Shown: positions 36,405 through 49,334 of the stretch, piece after piece
How the letters are laid out: every line of letters begins with the position of its first letter
How positions within the stretch are numbered: the first letter of the stretch is position 1
DNA from: Nephromyces sp. MM_2019
Taxonomy: Eukaryota > Apicomplexa > Aconoidasida > Nephromycida
Length of the DNA stretch: 64,000 nucleotides
NCBI GenBank assembly: GCA_015657535.1
Contig: JADHZB010001362.1
Coordinates: 2,835 to 66,834 of the forward strand
Direction of reading: 5' to 3'
The notes under the pieces: generated by a model
The model's database searches: none
Told to the model about the DNA's origin: nothing
Seen by the model: only the letters and a program-made list of their open reading frames with translations
Translations under genes and position numbers: made by a program

Positions 36405-39400
36405 TTAGGAAGTGCAATACATAAGGAAGGACGCTGAAACAGAAGCAGGCAATAAGCTTGAATGGCAGCACACATCATTATTTGTTCCCTTAAGTGCACA
36501 CCACAGAATAACTGTACATACCCATTTTCGGTGCTTCATCTGGGGTAGCCTTGTAGCTTCCTTTGCCGTTAGGATGACCACTTTTAAATTCTCCTTCATA
36601 CTCGCTCTTGTCTGCCCAGATCATCTTGCCGTTTCCTTCCATTTTGCTATCCTTGAATTGACCGGTATAAGTGCGCCCGTCGGCAAAGTAGAACGTTCCC
36701 TGCCCGTGCATCTTACACAAACTCCACTCGCCCTCGTAGCTTCGTCCATCTGGCCAGGTGTACTTTCCAAAGCCTAGTCATGACGGCATTGTACTTTAAC
36801 AAATTTCAAAACGCAATAGCGAAGAACGCGATTAACCAATTCCATTCCAAAGCATTATATTAGTCAGTTACCACACAGTTCTGCTTGGTACCGTCTACCA
36901 TAGAATGGAAAAATGTTAAATCGGGCAATAAACGAGCTGAGCAAGCTGAAAAATTAGCGTTTAAGTTTTTACTTCATTTCACAGTGCTAAAGAAGTCATC
37001 TAATGAAGTTTAGTGTTTACCATTCATATCTCCATCTGCAAATTCTCCTTCGTAAACGTCTCCCTGAGGCGAAATCATTTTTCCTAATCCACTCTTAGAA
37101 CCTTTCCTGAGGAAATTTGGAACTTAACTTTTTACGAGAAACAGGGGCAACTGTGCAAGAACAACGTAGTACCAATCCTCCCTTACGCATACTACAAAAG
37201 AAGATATACCCCACCGCTTGCTTTTCAAAATAAAAATTTTACTTGAATTCTCCTTCGTAAACGGATCCATCCGCCATAGTTTCATTTCCACGACCATGTC
37301 GTTTATCATTGGCCCACTCACCGACATACCTACGTAATAAAAATAAGGATATGCAGGAAGGTAGCATAGAGTGCAATCAATTTTTCATTGGAAACATAAT
37401 ATTCTACTACGAAATTCTTGAGTTGCTACTTTTTCTCCTTTGCAATTCGTCTTGCCTATACCTTTTATGTCAAAGTTGCGTATATATTTTTTTGTGTCAT
37501 ATTTGCCATAGATTATGATTGAATGTCACCTCGTGCGCACATCTGGTAACGGCAGGTCAATAACTACGTATCCTTTACATCTTTTTTCTATGCTAGGGAG
37601 ATGTTCATTTAATTCTGTAGGGTATGTACTTCAAAAAATACGTGCACTACATAGAACTAGAGGAAAATTAATGCGGCATCTTAAGCAAGGACTACACTTG
37701 CACATGATCTACTATCGCCATACATTCCCTTTTGGGAAAAAATGGTCTGCTTCTGGCTCCGATATGTTGCTTTCAAAACGATGGACTGCAAAAAAGGCTT
37801 GTAGCTCTTGACCGACACAGAGATAACATCACGCAAAATGTGTTGTTTACTAACATGGAGCCATTTTTGAAAGTGTAAACTCCTAGTCTTGTGCTTGTAT
37901 GGGCTTTCGCAGCTACGAACTCTCCTTCATACTTGCTTCCATCAGGTCTTATAAGTCGACCAAAGCCTTGAAAGCAATAAATGACTCTTCCACGTGAGTT
38001 TTTTATGCATCGAAAAATTAACTCTTGTACCAAGGAGTGCAGTCAAGGTAGGCTTAGTTATGTATGTTTTTTACAGGCCTGCTGCTTCAGTAGTCGCAGG
38101 CACAAGGAATTTACGATGGTACTTTCAAATTACGTAGCGGTTTTTTTTGGAAAGCTATTTGTAGTTTACGACGATACCTGTTTAAAGGAGAAAAATACAA
38201 CAAAATTCGTACACCAATCTTCAATATTTATGTGTTCATAGTGTGTATTGCATACATGCTTGTCTCACCTTCAATTTTGCCGTCACGAAATTGTCCAGTG
38301 TAGACAATACCGTTAGGTTGTGTTTGCATCCCTTTTCCATGCTGCTTTCCAGCCTATGCCGAGAAAAAAGATTGTAAGTGATTTGCAAATTTGATGCATA
38401 AGCGGAGAATAGTATAGCGAAGTAGTGATGTTTTTGCTTATTCATGTCTCAGGCATAACTAATCCAGCGGTTGCCATGTCTGTAATATTGCATTAGAAAC
38501 TAAGCTTGCTATGGACTCTACATTGGGAGACCCTTTTTTAGTACTTAAAAAAATTAGTGAGCTGATGAGTACCAGAATATGTGCTACTGTGGCGAAATAT
38601 CAATTTCGAGAAGTAAACCTGCTAATCGGGGATTTTCTTGGCCTCTATTTACATGGTCCCCCCCGAAATAGCTTAGCTAGCAATTCATTTTTCACGTTGA
38701 AAAAGCGATTGGCTCTTGGAGTACCTTCCACTGCCCACGGTATATTACTCCGTCACTCAAGGTCGCAGGTTCATCGGCAGGCTCTAACTCCAAATCGATG
38801 TCGAACAGGGGATTATTAGCGTTGCTTTTCGCTAACGCCTCTGCAGCTTGTTTCTAGCGAAGTAAAACAATTGTAAATATTAATTTCGGCACAATAATTA
38901 CTGCTCTCATGTCGAAGTGCAGCAATGTTTAAGGGGATTTCAATGTTAGCTAAACAGATTTCCTTGCTTGCACTCATGGATGTGGTTAACGAGGTATCAA
39001 TTGTTGTTTGACTCAATCGAGAGTGTTCATTTTTTCTTCTTCATTAATGGCAGTATTTTTGTGACGATGCTATAGATATTACTGCAAAAAAGGCCCAAGG
39101 GCTGCATGAAATTTCAGGTAATAACCTCGAAGCTGAAAGAATAGGTGGTACCTCTACAGATTAACTTAGGTTATTCGTAATTTCCGGAAGTTAGCCTTTA
39201 CTCTGTGTTTTAGCTTTATTTTTCACTCGCACTTTTCACGTGCACCCCATGTTCGCTTTGCTACACTTTTACATACTCCTCTCAAAATATACTCCGTTCC
39301 TAACTCTTTTTTTGCAGTTATACATTTTTTTCAGCTTTAATTAACTCCCGTCAGACTCCTGATTTTTATTTGCATTTTTTACTATGACATTTTATGTAGG

Positions 39401-39528
39401 CACTTTATTATGAAATACTTGTATACCTCAGCGAGGAGCTGTTCTTCAGCCTTGGTCTCTTCTTGCATATCTTTTTTTTCTTCATCCTGCACAGCAGCCA
39501 CAGCCTTTTTGCTTGAGGCACACCCCAT
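36405..39528 (-). CDS. MORN-repeat protein with N-terminal acylation motif (8 exons)
   Basis: Exons, 5' to 3': 39528-39427, 38853-38725, 38353-38269, 37966-37851, 37329-37243, 37106-37021, 36773-36522, 36433-36405 (TAA); about 294 aa. The N-terminus MGCASSKK is a classic N-myristoylation plus palmitoylation motif, followed by an acidic helix. Nine MORN motifs follow without a break: [78 protein letters not shown]. The end is [10 protein letters not shown]. In this family MORN arrays act as membrane-associated scaffolds, in apicomplexans often of the inner membrane complex or basal structures; location here is inferred from the acylation motif. All junctions agree in phase except the one after the third MORN motif (37851 to 37329), which is off by one base from a perfect repeat. 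Confidence 0.9.
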
Positions 39529-42500
39529 AGTTCCAAACGAGCTTCTTCACCGGTAAATCCCTGGGAAAAGTTCGTATGGTGTTCAATTTTTACTGCGCTG
39601 CCATTGCGTTGCGTATATCAAATAGGTAGATATTCAAGGCGCGTGATTTCAAGAGAGTGTTCTAAAAGATGTGCCTGCTTCAGAACCTTACTTCGGATAA
39701 AATTCCGTGCTATGAATTTAATAAAATATTTTGAAGAACTACGCCTAAAATTGTTGGGAAGCACTATTTATTTTGAGGGTGGCTCTGAAGCCATAGTGGG
39801 TTTATCGTGACACAGGAACAAGTAAAATTCTGAAGGCGTAGTAACCCAATTTTTGAGAACAGCCATAGAACTAGAAAGTACTTTATATTCTGCAAGGCAC
39901 TTAAAGGCGACATATTATCCGATATTGTGAAATCTTAGAGATGAAGCTTAGAGGAATACTTTCGAAAAATGCTAGCTTTAAATTAGGGTACTATAAAGTT
40001 CGCCGGTTTGCCCTGTCTTTACATGATATAAGAGCGGCTTTTTGCCAAAGTTTGTATTTCTTTAAGCATAAGGCAACATTAATTGCCAATTCCAGACCCA
40101 TTAGGGTTTGGAGGTAAAGGCGCTCATCCGCGATACTAACAGATTACTCTATTTTTCTTAGGTCATAAAAAGATTCCAAGCTTTAAAGCAAAGAACAAAA
40201 TTTTTCTAGCTCGTTCTAACCATGCGATTGAATACAAATGTCCATGATTCTGTTTTCAAAACGACTATCACATTGCTTAGCCCTTCAACTGAATCATTAT
40301 GCACTTATGCGATGGATCCAACTTTTCTCGATACTAGCATATGGTATAGTGTACTACAAGAGCAAAATATATCAACCCTGCTGTAACATGCGTTTTAAAT
40401 TATAGCAGAGCAACCATTTGAAAAGTATTTTTTATTGCCTCACAGTATGTTAGCTTAATATGTTCATTGGCGGTAAGGTGAATAGTAAAAATTTAGCGGA
40501 GCTATTTTTCCTGTACTCTCACTTCCAGTTAGCGCCTAAGAATTACTGTGTATCAGGAAACATATGCTTGGAATTTAAGTGACTAATACAGGCTATAAAT
40601 CCCCTTTGAATAATTTGGATTAGAGCCGTGTATTCATGCCTACAACTTCTTAAAATGGTGATATTTTGAGCGAAAACGGTGCTCGTTGTTGACGTAAGCG
40701 TTTTGACTGCAGGAACTTGGCTACTTCATGGATTGTAAAATTTGTTTCGCGGTCAATTTCTAGGTATACCAGAAAAATCAAGCAAGAGATATGCGATGCT
40801 ACGAGTGAAGATTATCCATCCTAGTGAACTCCTAGAGGGCTTTGCTCTCCTCTATTTTTTTGGTGTGGATAATGCAGTAGAAGAGTCGGAGTTATCAATT
40901 ATAAGCGGGAATTAAAAGATTCTTTGAAGGAGAAAGTGGCGTCCCTGAACGATTGGGAAGGAACTCGAAAATTATCGTGCCTCTATTATTTCTAGAGGAG
41001 CCAAAAAATAGGCCATATTGTGTGTGCGCCAACTTGTAACTACAGTAATTGATAATCCGCTTACTGCTATATATTCTTTCTCACCCCTACATAAAGCAGC
41101 ATGCATATTTAGATTTCAATGTAAGAAATAGCCTATCAAAAATTTCCTGGGAAAATCTGGTTCTACCGCTCTCTGGCATATGAAAAAATGAGTAGACTAA
41201 GAATACTAAACGTATCTTTTCTATTCAAGTTGATCTAGTATAGTTTTCCTTGGCTTTACCAACGTCCTCAGCTAACGAGGCTCATGTAGGGATTCTTTAA
41301 TGAGTGGCCTGAAGGTGGGGTGCATCATTGTCTCCACAAATTGTGAGCTGTATGTGTTCTTTGTTCCTGCGAAGTGCTCAGCTTAAGAGTGAGTGCTGAC
41401 TTTGAAATATATGTGGCTGCTAAACGTGTTATTTTTGAAGGTAAGGGCTATGATAGGGCCCTCATGAGCGTTAGCTAACGATGCCGCAATTATGTATATC
41501 TCAGCCGTCTGCGGCAACATCCTGCCAATAATTTCTAACAAAAGATTAAGTAGATACACCCGCCATAAATAACCTTGAATCTTATAAGCGGTACTGGCAG
41601 AAAAGTCATTCTCCTTGCCTGCAGCTACTAAGCTACTCTCATTGCCTTACCACCTGAGATTTGTATTATCCCGGAACAAAGGGTCTATATCTTTCTAGTA
41701 AAATCAAATTGTGGTTAATCTTATATCTGCATAGGCGCTACGTGTAAGCATTAAGCTTGCCAAAAAAATTATGTAGTGCTGGTAGAAATGTGCACAATAA
41801 ACGTTTATGCCAGTGGAATAAAAAACTTTATTGCAGTTTCTCACCAAAAGTAAGCATGAAATTACCATTGTAGCGCCTACAACAAAAATTTTCCCCTTCA
41901 TTCTCTGCCCCTCAAACAAGAAACAACGGTTGTTACTTCCTCATTCACATGAAAATCATTCCTTTTCGCATCACCATGCTTATTGAAGTTGACATCTCTA
42001 ATCTGTGCCTAGGGTAACTTGAGCATTTTAATACTGTTTAGCCCACGCATACCTGTTTACTGTACGAATTGCTCGAAAGCTTCCCTTCAGGTTATACCTC
42101 TGTCGCATGAACAATAACAAGGACGCAATTATTATGCTAGGCAGTCAATAGATTTAGGTGGCCGACGGAGATAAGGAAATTTTTTTTCAGATGCTCTCAG
42201 GGGGAGAGTTGTAGCACAGGTCAGCAACAAAAGTTGCGCTTATTACAAGTTCAGCCGCTACATTTTTGTGTTTGCAGTGGTACTGAGATTATTTCACAGG
42301 GCTTTTTCCCCATTCTCACTGTACGCAAGATTCGATGCCTGATCATGCAGTCTCCATCTAAGGTCATACACGATGATCCGTCCGGAACGTTGTTAATATC
42401 GCGCAGGCAAGGTGCGCTAGTGAGGAGGGTTACTAGGTGGGTCAACTAGTAATAGAGCAGGGCTTACTTGTACCGTGCTGTAAAACAAAGACAATCATAA

Positions 42501-45166
42501 TAGCACGACCTGTCAATAGTTTCCTCAAGCGCAAGATGTACTGTTGAAGCTATCGCGCAATAATTAGGTCCCTCCACGCCACCCAAGTGCAGAGGAGCAA
42601 TAGAATATATTCACAGCATGATCTTCTCCGGTGAATTGCGACTCATGCAGCCTCAAGGCACTAGCGAGAACACCGCTTTCGGATTTACTGAGTGAACAGT
42701 TTAAGTGGTACACACAAACTTATGGGTCAGTACGATGGTCCACTGTATTTCAGCGTTTAACATATATTGCCCAGGGTGTTTATTGAACAAGCTATTATCG
42801 TCCCATCTATTTGAGACGGCATTTCGTGGTGTCTGCTATGAGGCTACAGCATGATGTTTATTGCATTGACACTCAAGCGTACCAACTGCCAAAAAGCAAA
42901 GAGCTTGCCACGGCGAGGCAGCACATGGAATGGCGTACGCGCACACCCGTGGCAGGAAAATTTTTGAAGTATGTACTCTATTACGCTGTAGAGAATATCA
43001 GCAGTCAACTCTGAAGCACCTCAAGCACTCCAGAATGCAAGCACAAAGCATAATTCGGATTTTTGCCCATAGTCAGAATGGCTAAGCCTCCTACAGATGA
43101 CTAGGGTCACAGAGCTTCTGTCCAAATAATTTATCTGTAATCTCTCGTATAGTTTCTAGTAGAGAGGTGCACCATCGGATATTAGATGGAACACTACTGT
43201 GTAGCTCACATTTGGAGTTATTGCAAGTCTGGTGCGCTCAGAATATTATACGGTATCCTGTGTAGAAAATTAACAGCCTCTGTTCAAAAACTTCGTCACT
43301 CCCTCCTCGCCTAAGTCAATCTATTAGCAGTTCGTTCGACAGTATACCAGCCAATAACCGATAAAAACAAAGTAAACTACGAAAGGCACGGTATGCTTCA
43401 GGTTTAAGCTATCAGTTAAAGAATCTAAAGGCAGAATCCTCAAGCAGTGCTAGGAATTGGTACCTAAACTCAAAATGTTTTGAGTTAGATTAAAAACTGG
43501 CCATGTGCATAACAATGTTTCTTTTATGTGACTAAGTTTCCAAGATTCCATAAGTGCATGAACTTAACTAATACCCCAACATTTTCTACAAATATATTGA
43601 ATGTTTCTACTCCCTAGGGGCACCTTTTAACTGGTAATTAAATAACATAATCTAAGCGAAGCACTTCAGTGCCTAAAGTTGCCCTGCTGACTTTGATTAA
43701 GAAAATTAGTGGAGTGGGGGCTATTTCTTGCATTACCGACTTCTACACTATTAAGCAGGACGACAGTCTTCTTTTAGTAATCTTAGAGTGAGATAAAAAT
43801 CAATCCAGACTCACAAAAAAAGGGATGCGTGGAAAAAAACTGAAGTGTGAGAACAAACTGTATACACCAATCTGTAGCTCAAGAAATATTAGCAGACGGG
43901 ATCATTACAAGACTATACATATACTGCAACAAAGGCGACTCTTCATGGAATAAAAATATAAAGTCTACCTAGCTTAGAACGCATATAGCATAATACAAAA
44001 TGATAGAGTATTCATCATCACCGAGGACAGCTCTCACACACCATACACCCCAATATTTCTAGGTAATTCTTCAAGGTATGCAAGTACTTGTAGCAGCTAT
44101 ATTAAAGTATCGCACGTACGTACCACAATAGCATCTAACAAGAAAAAAAAGCATAAAAAAATCATTCGCCGTTTGCAGTGCCCCCAAGAAAGTTCATAAG
44201 TAAGTGATATTTCATATCTTTTGGTAGAAAAACATAAAAATAGACGCTTTCCATTAGCACGTTTTTAGGCCCATTTATGTAGCATGTACAAGCGGTGCGG
44301 CGGTGCTGCGTATATCCCCAAAGTGTTGCAGCACTGCAGAAAAGAAAATAAAGCGAAGAAATCATGAAACCATAATTATTAAATTACTAAGCTGAAGCAC
44401 ACAATATAACATTTCCAGTCTTCCCTAAACTTTGGAACGAGCTTCAGCTAAGCTCGCATACAACAATAGCAAGCAGATTTACATATATTGATAGCATGTG
44501 GACGCGCTACAGCAAGCATCATATATTAGACGAAGAGAGTGCAACAAAACACGGCAGGAAATTTGGCATGGTGATAGAAAGTTGATAGTAATACCTTCAA
44601 CAACATACTCTTACCAATTCCTTCATAAATAATGTAAGCAATTCTACAATATCTTTTCAAAGTTGTGAAGCAAATTCGCCCAATCTCAACGTAGCACAGA
44701 TATATTTATCCGGTACTCCTCGGACAAAGAAGAGAGCACAATCTTAAACTACACTACTCAATCGACACTCGTCATACTATAAGCAAGCAAGATATCCCAT
44801 AAGGTTCTTAATCATATCACTTCTAACGAAACACAAGCTTACTGGAAACAGTGCTGACCCTACAAATATCAATTACATAATTCGAATAACTGGCCATGGC
44901 TTATTAATTATAGGGTAACCTCATGTCTATTCGGCGATAAGAAACTGTGCGATTAGTAAGAATGGAAATATCACACTAAAAAGAGGGGGTTAGCAGCTTC
45001 CAATGTGAAAGATCTATTTCAAAGATAACTAAAACTAATCGTGAGTGTCTGTTGCGCGAAGAGAATAATATTACCCCTGCTATATAGATACATCGGTAGA
45101 TTGCGTAATAGCTTCCAGGAAAAAATACCGCAAAGTCTAAATTTCGCAGAAAGTCAAAAAAATCGT
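39529..45166. other. Long region without a confident gene
   Basis: Several short coding-looking pieces with good splice signals are scattered on the plus strand: near 40795-40915 (LLEGFALLYFFGVDNAVEE), near 41396-41446 (FEIYVAAKRVIFEG, donor GTAAGG), 42191-42270 (GRVVAQVSNKSCAYYKFSR), and 42811-43014. The 42.1-43.3 kb part is less AT-rich than its flanks. I could not chain them in phase, so no gene is called. No tRNA, rRNA or mobile element was seen. Confidence 0.4.
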
Positions 45167-47365
45167 TTACCCAGAAGATTTTAGCCTTCGAATATGCTCT
45201 GGGGATTCTTCGTAGCGTGCTATGACACTGGAGTCAATCGGTGCTTTCTGCTGTAGTTCATGCTCAATATCTTTTGATAAAGATTCTCTCCTTTGAGCCA
45301 TAAATCTCCAAACAAATCTGGCGTAGGCGAGACTCACGAGCCCTCCGGCGAATAGCTATATAGAAATGCAAAGGCAAAGTATCGCAGAAGAAACAAAAAA
45401 GTGCTACAATTTATGCCTCTTCTTCAAAATAAGCCGTATGGCACATCGCTTAAACTAAAGAAAAGGGAAATTTTCAGAGTTTATTGACTGAACTAAGATA
45501 ACGCCATTTTTAAGAGATGACTAAATAAACCAATTTTTCCTTAAGTTCTCAAAAGCACATAATGCAAACAAGGATTACCGTACGCTGAAACTTTGAATTC
45601 AGGGCAAGCCATGCAGGGAATAACCAAAGTACCTGCGATGGGTTCTTTATGTAAGCCCTACTAACTTGCAGCAACACGAGTGAGACTATGAATTTGCATA
45701 CACTTACACTCTTTTATGAAAAAAAGGAATAACTGGTAGCATAAAAGATGGAAATACATGCAAATCATAAGAAAAGGAAATTATCAGCTACAATCGTAGT
45801 AGATAATGCTTCGCGCGTGAGCGCAGAACGAACGGGTTACCATACAAATGCAAGAAGCTCTTGCAGCTTCAGTGTTCATTTTTCATATTAAATATCCCCA
45901 TAGCCGAAAAGTTCACGAATGTTATCCTTTGAATGAGTCCATATCTGAAGCTTGAAATGGATACTATTATGGTGGCTTCTTACTCAGATACGCAGCGTTC
46001 ACACACAAACTCACCAAAGCAATTCGCCGGAAACTCACGCTATAATATTTGAATGCCATCAGGCCAAAAACTTTGCTTTTATCCGCTAACTTACACTATA
46101 AATAAGGTTGTGCTTCAAAGCACTTGCGCAGAGAACGGAAAAGCCAAAAAATAAGCTTCATCGCTTACAATTGGCACAGAAATTGCATTTTTTCCCTGAA
46201 CAACTTTTGAAATAGTCGGGTACACTATTTAATGAAAAAACCCATTCTGTTAGGGAGAATTGAAGGTCAATTGGGAGGTATTAATATCCAGCATAGCAAA
46301 AGGGTATCATGAGGAATTAGCAGTAATGAAGACTCGGATCACGGTAGCAGAAGCAATAAGGCGCTAATCCGAACAAACTACTGAGACCTAAGTTCATTAA
46401 AAGGAGGCCAGCGTTACATGATACAGCCTGACAAACGATATGGGCGCCACACAGATACGCAATTCAGCGCAAGAGCTGTACCATATCCGAGGGACGAAGA
46501 CAGGTCAAGAATACAAGTCAAAAACGGCTGTGCATCCTTCCTAATAACTAGTAAAGCCAAAGAGCGAAAGTAGTAGTCGCTGCTTCGCTTCTACACACCT
46601 TATGTGACCTTTCGTGAATGCCTGCTTGCTCAAGCTGATTTGGTGCTCCATTAATTATTTTCACTGCAAATTACAACACGTTCAAGTCCGCTTGCAGCTG
46701 ATTAAAGGTGTTTTAACAATGGCACGAACACTTATCCACTGAGGCAAGCCAGGCAACCCGCACTCACCACATTCGTCGGCACCATTTTGTATGGCGTAGC
46801 TGGTAGGGGTAGTGTAGCCTCATGAATTTGTGATAGTTTTACCGCGAGCGCTACTTCCGTTGTTTCACCACGCAGAAGCAACCGGCCAACAGCAAGCTAG
46901 AAATCTAGTAAAATTCCTACGCCATGAGATGCAGCTATTGGTGACCAGTAGTTACTTCGACTGCTAGATTACGTGCTTGAAACAAGAAAAATGCGCTTAA
47001 CGTGACTCACACATAGTGACCGCCGCTTTTTCAGCTGTGAGGGCAGAATTGCAACGCCGGAGCTGCTATTCCGAACAATGCATTTCACCAGGTCATCGCA
47101 TTACTGGGTGATCAATCAGTATGCGACGACATGCTGTTTGATCAACGTCCACACGTCGCTATGGACCTCTTTACCGAGTTGTACATGCATGAGCTGAGCC
47201 GTTGAGACGAAGCACACTGGCTCATTGTAATGTTAGGGTTAGCAGGAATCTTCCAGCCATATGTAACTCTAGTATGCCGAGCTTAGCACAAGGGAGGAGT
47301 GGATAATGAGGGCTTTCACTTACAGTATTATCTATCTTTCTTGGTTCCACATCCTGTGCAGCCAT
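45167..47365 (-). CDS. Small membrane protein, unrecognised (4-5 exons)
   Basis: Start exon 47365-47324 (MAAQDVEPRKIDNT, donor GTAAGT). Exon 2 at 46896-46764 (or to 46768) joins in phase 0 (LAVGRLLLRGETTEVALAVK, LPLPATPYKMVPTNV). Exon 3 is 46663-46599 (INGAPNQLEQAGIHERSHK). The last exon 45355-45167 encodes a hydrophobic helix (LFAGGLVSLAYARFVWRF) and a charged tail (RRESLSKDIEHELQQK ... HIRRLKSSG), ending TAA. A 17-nt exon at 46475-46459 (LALNC) would complete the hydrophobic helix but is uncertain. The protein is about 150 residues with one or two membrane passes near the C-terminus. I recognise no family. The exon texts are coding-like with canonical borders; the middle junctions are not settled. 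Confidence 0.5.
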
Positions 47366-49334
47366 TTTAAACCTCTTAACTGTGATTTTTAAGCTGTTTC
47401 TAAACAAGGGTGCATCAGGCAAGAATAGCTCCAGAAGTCAATTAGGAGTAAACGCAATCAATGGAAACTTGCTACAAAGATGAGATTTTTCCCTAAGCAA
47501 CTAGCCATCAAAAGAAAGAATGCTGATGGCGTAGATGCATATTCTGCAGCTAGAAATATCATTAACAAACTCTGCTTGATAAAGCTCATTATGAACATGA
47601 GCTCGAAGCTGTACCATGATTACCAAAGGCTCGTAAGGTCAAGGGCTTCTAAATAACACCTAGCTAATAAAATCAATACGTTGTAACATGATTTCGTCTA
47701 CAAAACCAGGAGCACAAACCAGTAACAGCCCAGCAGTTATGTAGCACACAAGGAATGAAATTTTAAATTGCGAGCAATTCCGCAATGAAACTGCTGGTCT
47801 TTCACGACAAAACGACTAACCGGAGCTCGCTAAGAACTAGTACAAATATTTCAACTTTAACCTCTAAAGTATAAGGTATGTCAAATTTAGCGAGCTCGGA
47901 CAGATACAAGGAAGACTGCAAGAGTTCGACAGAGCTAATTGTAGCTATCCTGGTAAAATTGTTTTCACTGCCAGCTTCCCATAATTGGAGAAGCGCTGCT
48001 CTCGTGATTCTTCCGCAAGTTATTCCATTGTCGCACGCAACACCCAAAGCTACATGTAAAGATTTCGTCCGTATCGTCCATTGCCAACAATTCCAAACAC
48101 ACGAGAACTGTCCCACCACATAATCTTGGGCAAGTCTAATTTTTTGTAGTTGCCCAAAAACAAAAGGTTCCATAAGTACCTGCAGAGAACTGCGAGAGTT
48201 CATTTTAGAGCTCTTATAGAATTTCCAGTAATAGGTAAAATGGTAGCATTGCCAACGAAAATACAGAACCGCACAATAATAATGAATTTCCAACTTCAAA
48301 AATACCCCACGCGGACAGTTCACAGCTTCAATATCTGAGTAAATACAATTAGATGAATGTGTTTCGATTGAATTTAGCCCCAATCTATGGCAAATACGAA
48401 ATCGCACCCGGCATGCTTAAGGACAGAAAAAAATTCAAAATTGTGCAAGAATACATTACAGAACGTACAAATTCACAGAAAATGCGAAATAAGAACCAAA
48501 GAGAAGAAATTGAAGCGGGAAGTTTGACCAAGCTTACATTAGAGTAGAGGTCAGGTAAAACAAAATAAAACTTAGTTTGTTTCTACAATCGCATGTACAT
48601 ATACGCAGATAAAATAAAACCAAAAAGCAAGCCTATGGCTTTAGTTCACACCGAATTATCGACGAAAAGGCTAGAAAAACAGAAACTTCGGCATTTTTGC
48701 ATAAATGTACCAGCCCATACAAATATTTATGGGTAGTAGCTCTCTGCGAAGATGAAACTAGGCACTAGCAATTCATCACTCTATAAACTGAAATTTTGAT
48801 ACCAAATTTTCTGACCCGCTGCTATAGGAAATCGTAGATAGCCAACTCATGATCAAGCACCTCAGAGCAGAACGGACTAGCATCATATAGTAGTAGAGCT
48901 AGGTACTTATTATTCTTAGTTTATTAAGTTAATCAAGCATTCTATGCATATGCAAATACACGCATAAGCATATAGAAAGAAAAAAAAGATTGGGAGTCCA
49001 CGGCAGCTTGGAGGACTAGCCTAGTCTTATTATTCCTGATAGGCAAAAACGAAAAGAATTAGTCGCACAGTTGATCTAATTATTCAGCAAATAAAAATTG
49101 ATGGAAATTACGCGTACTAATTGGGCAGTTCATATGCATGAAGTTTCAGTGATTCTGAAAATAGAACATAAGGATAATGACTAGGAAGATACGTCAAACA
49201 ACTCATACAGAAGCTTGCGATGAAACGAAAAAGCAGAGGTAAAGTAGATAGCCAAAATAGAAAATCAGAGAGAATCATAAATCACAAGTTAATAAGAAGC
49301 AAAAATTTGTCTAAAAATGATAGATTGCAAAGCA
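47366..49334. other. Intergenic region between two minus-strand genes
   Basis: Carries the promoter side of the small membrane protein gene and the 3' flank of STI1. The only notable frame is a 201-codon minus-strand ORF at 47802-48407, listed separately. Confidence 0.4.
47802..48407 (-). CDS. 201-codon single-exon ORF, doubtful
   Basis: An unusually long uninterrupted minus-strand frame for this composition; by rough estimate about 0.1 such frames are expected by chance in the window. Composition is odd (Cys-, Trp-, Leu- and Val-rich, e.g. FSCVWNCWQW), no motif is recognised, and plus-strand frames of 81 and 62 codons overlap it. Probably not a gene. Confidence 0.15.
   Translation of the reverse strand: MRFRICHRLGLNSIETHSSNCIYSDIEAVNCPRGVFLKLEIHYYCAVLYFRWQCYHFTYYWKFYKSSKMNSRSSLQVLMEPFVFGQLQKIRLAQDYVVGQFSCVWNCWQWTIRTKSLHVALGVACDNGITCGRITRAALLQLWEAGSENNFTRIATISSVELLQSSLYLSELAKFDIPYTLEVKVEIFVLVLSELRLVVLS

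Noticed and set aside
42251..42445. Minus-strand Cys-containing ORF (NNVPDGSSCMTLDGDC)
   Set aside because: Plus-strand frames over the same bases are just as open; no exon borders fit clearly.
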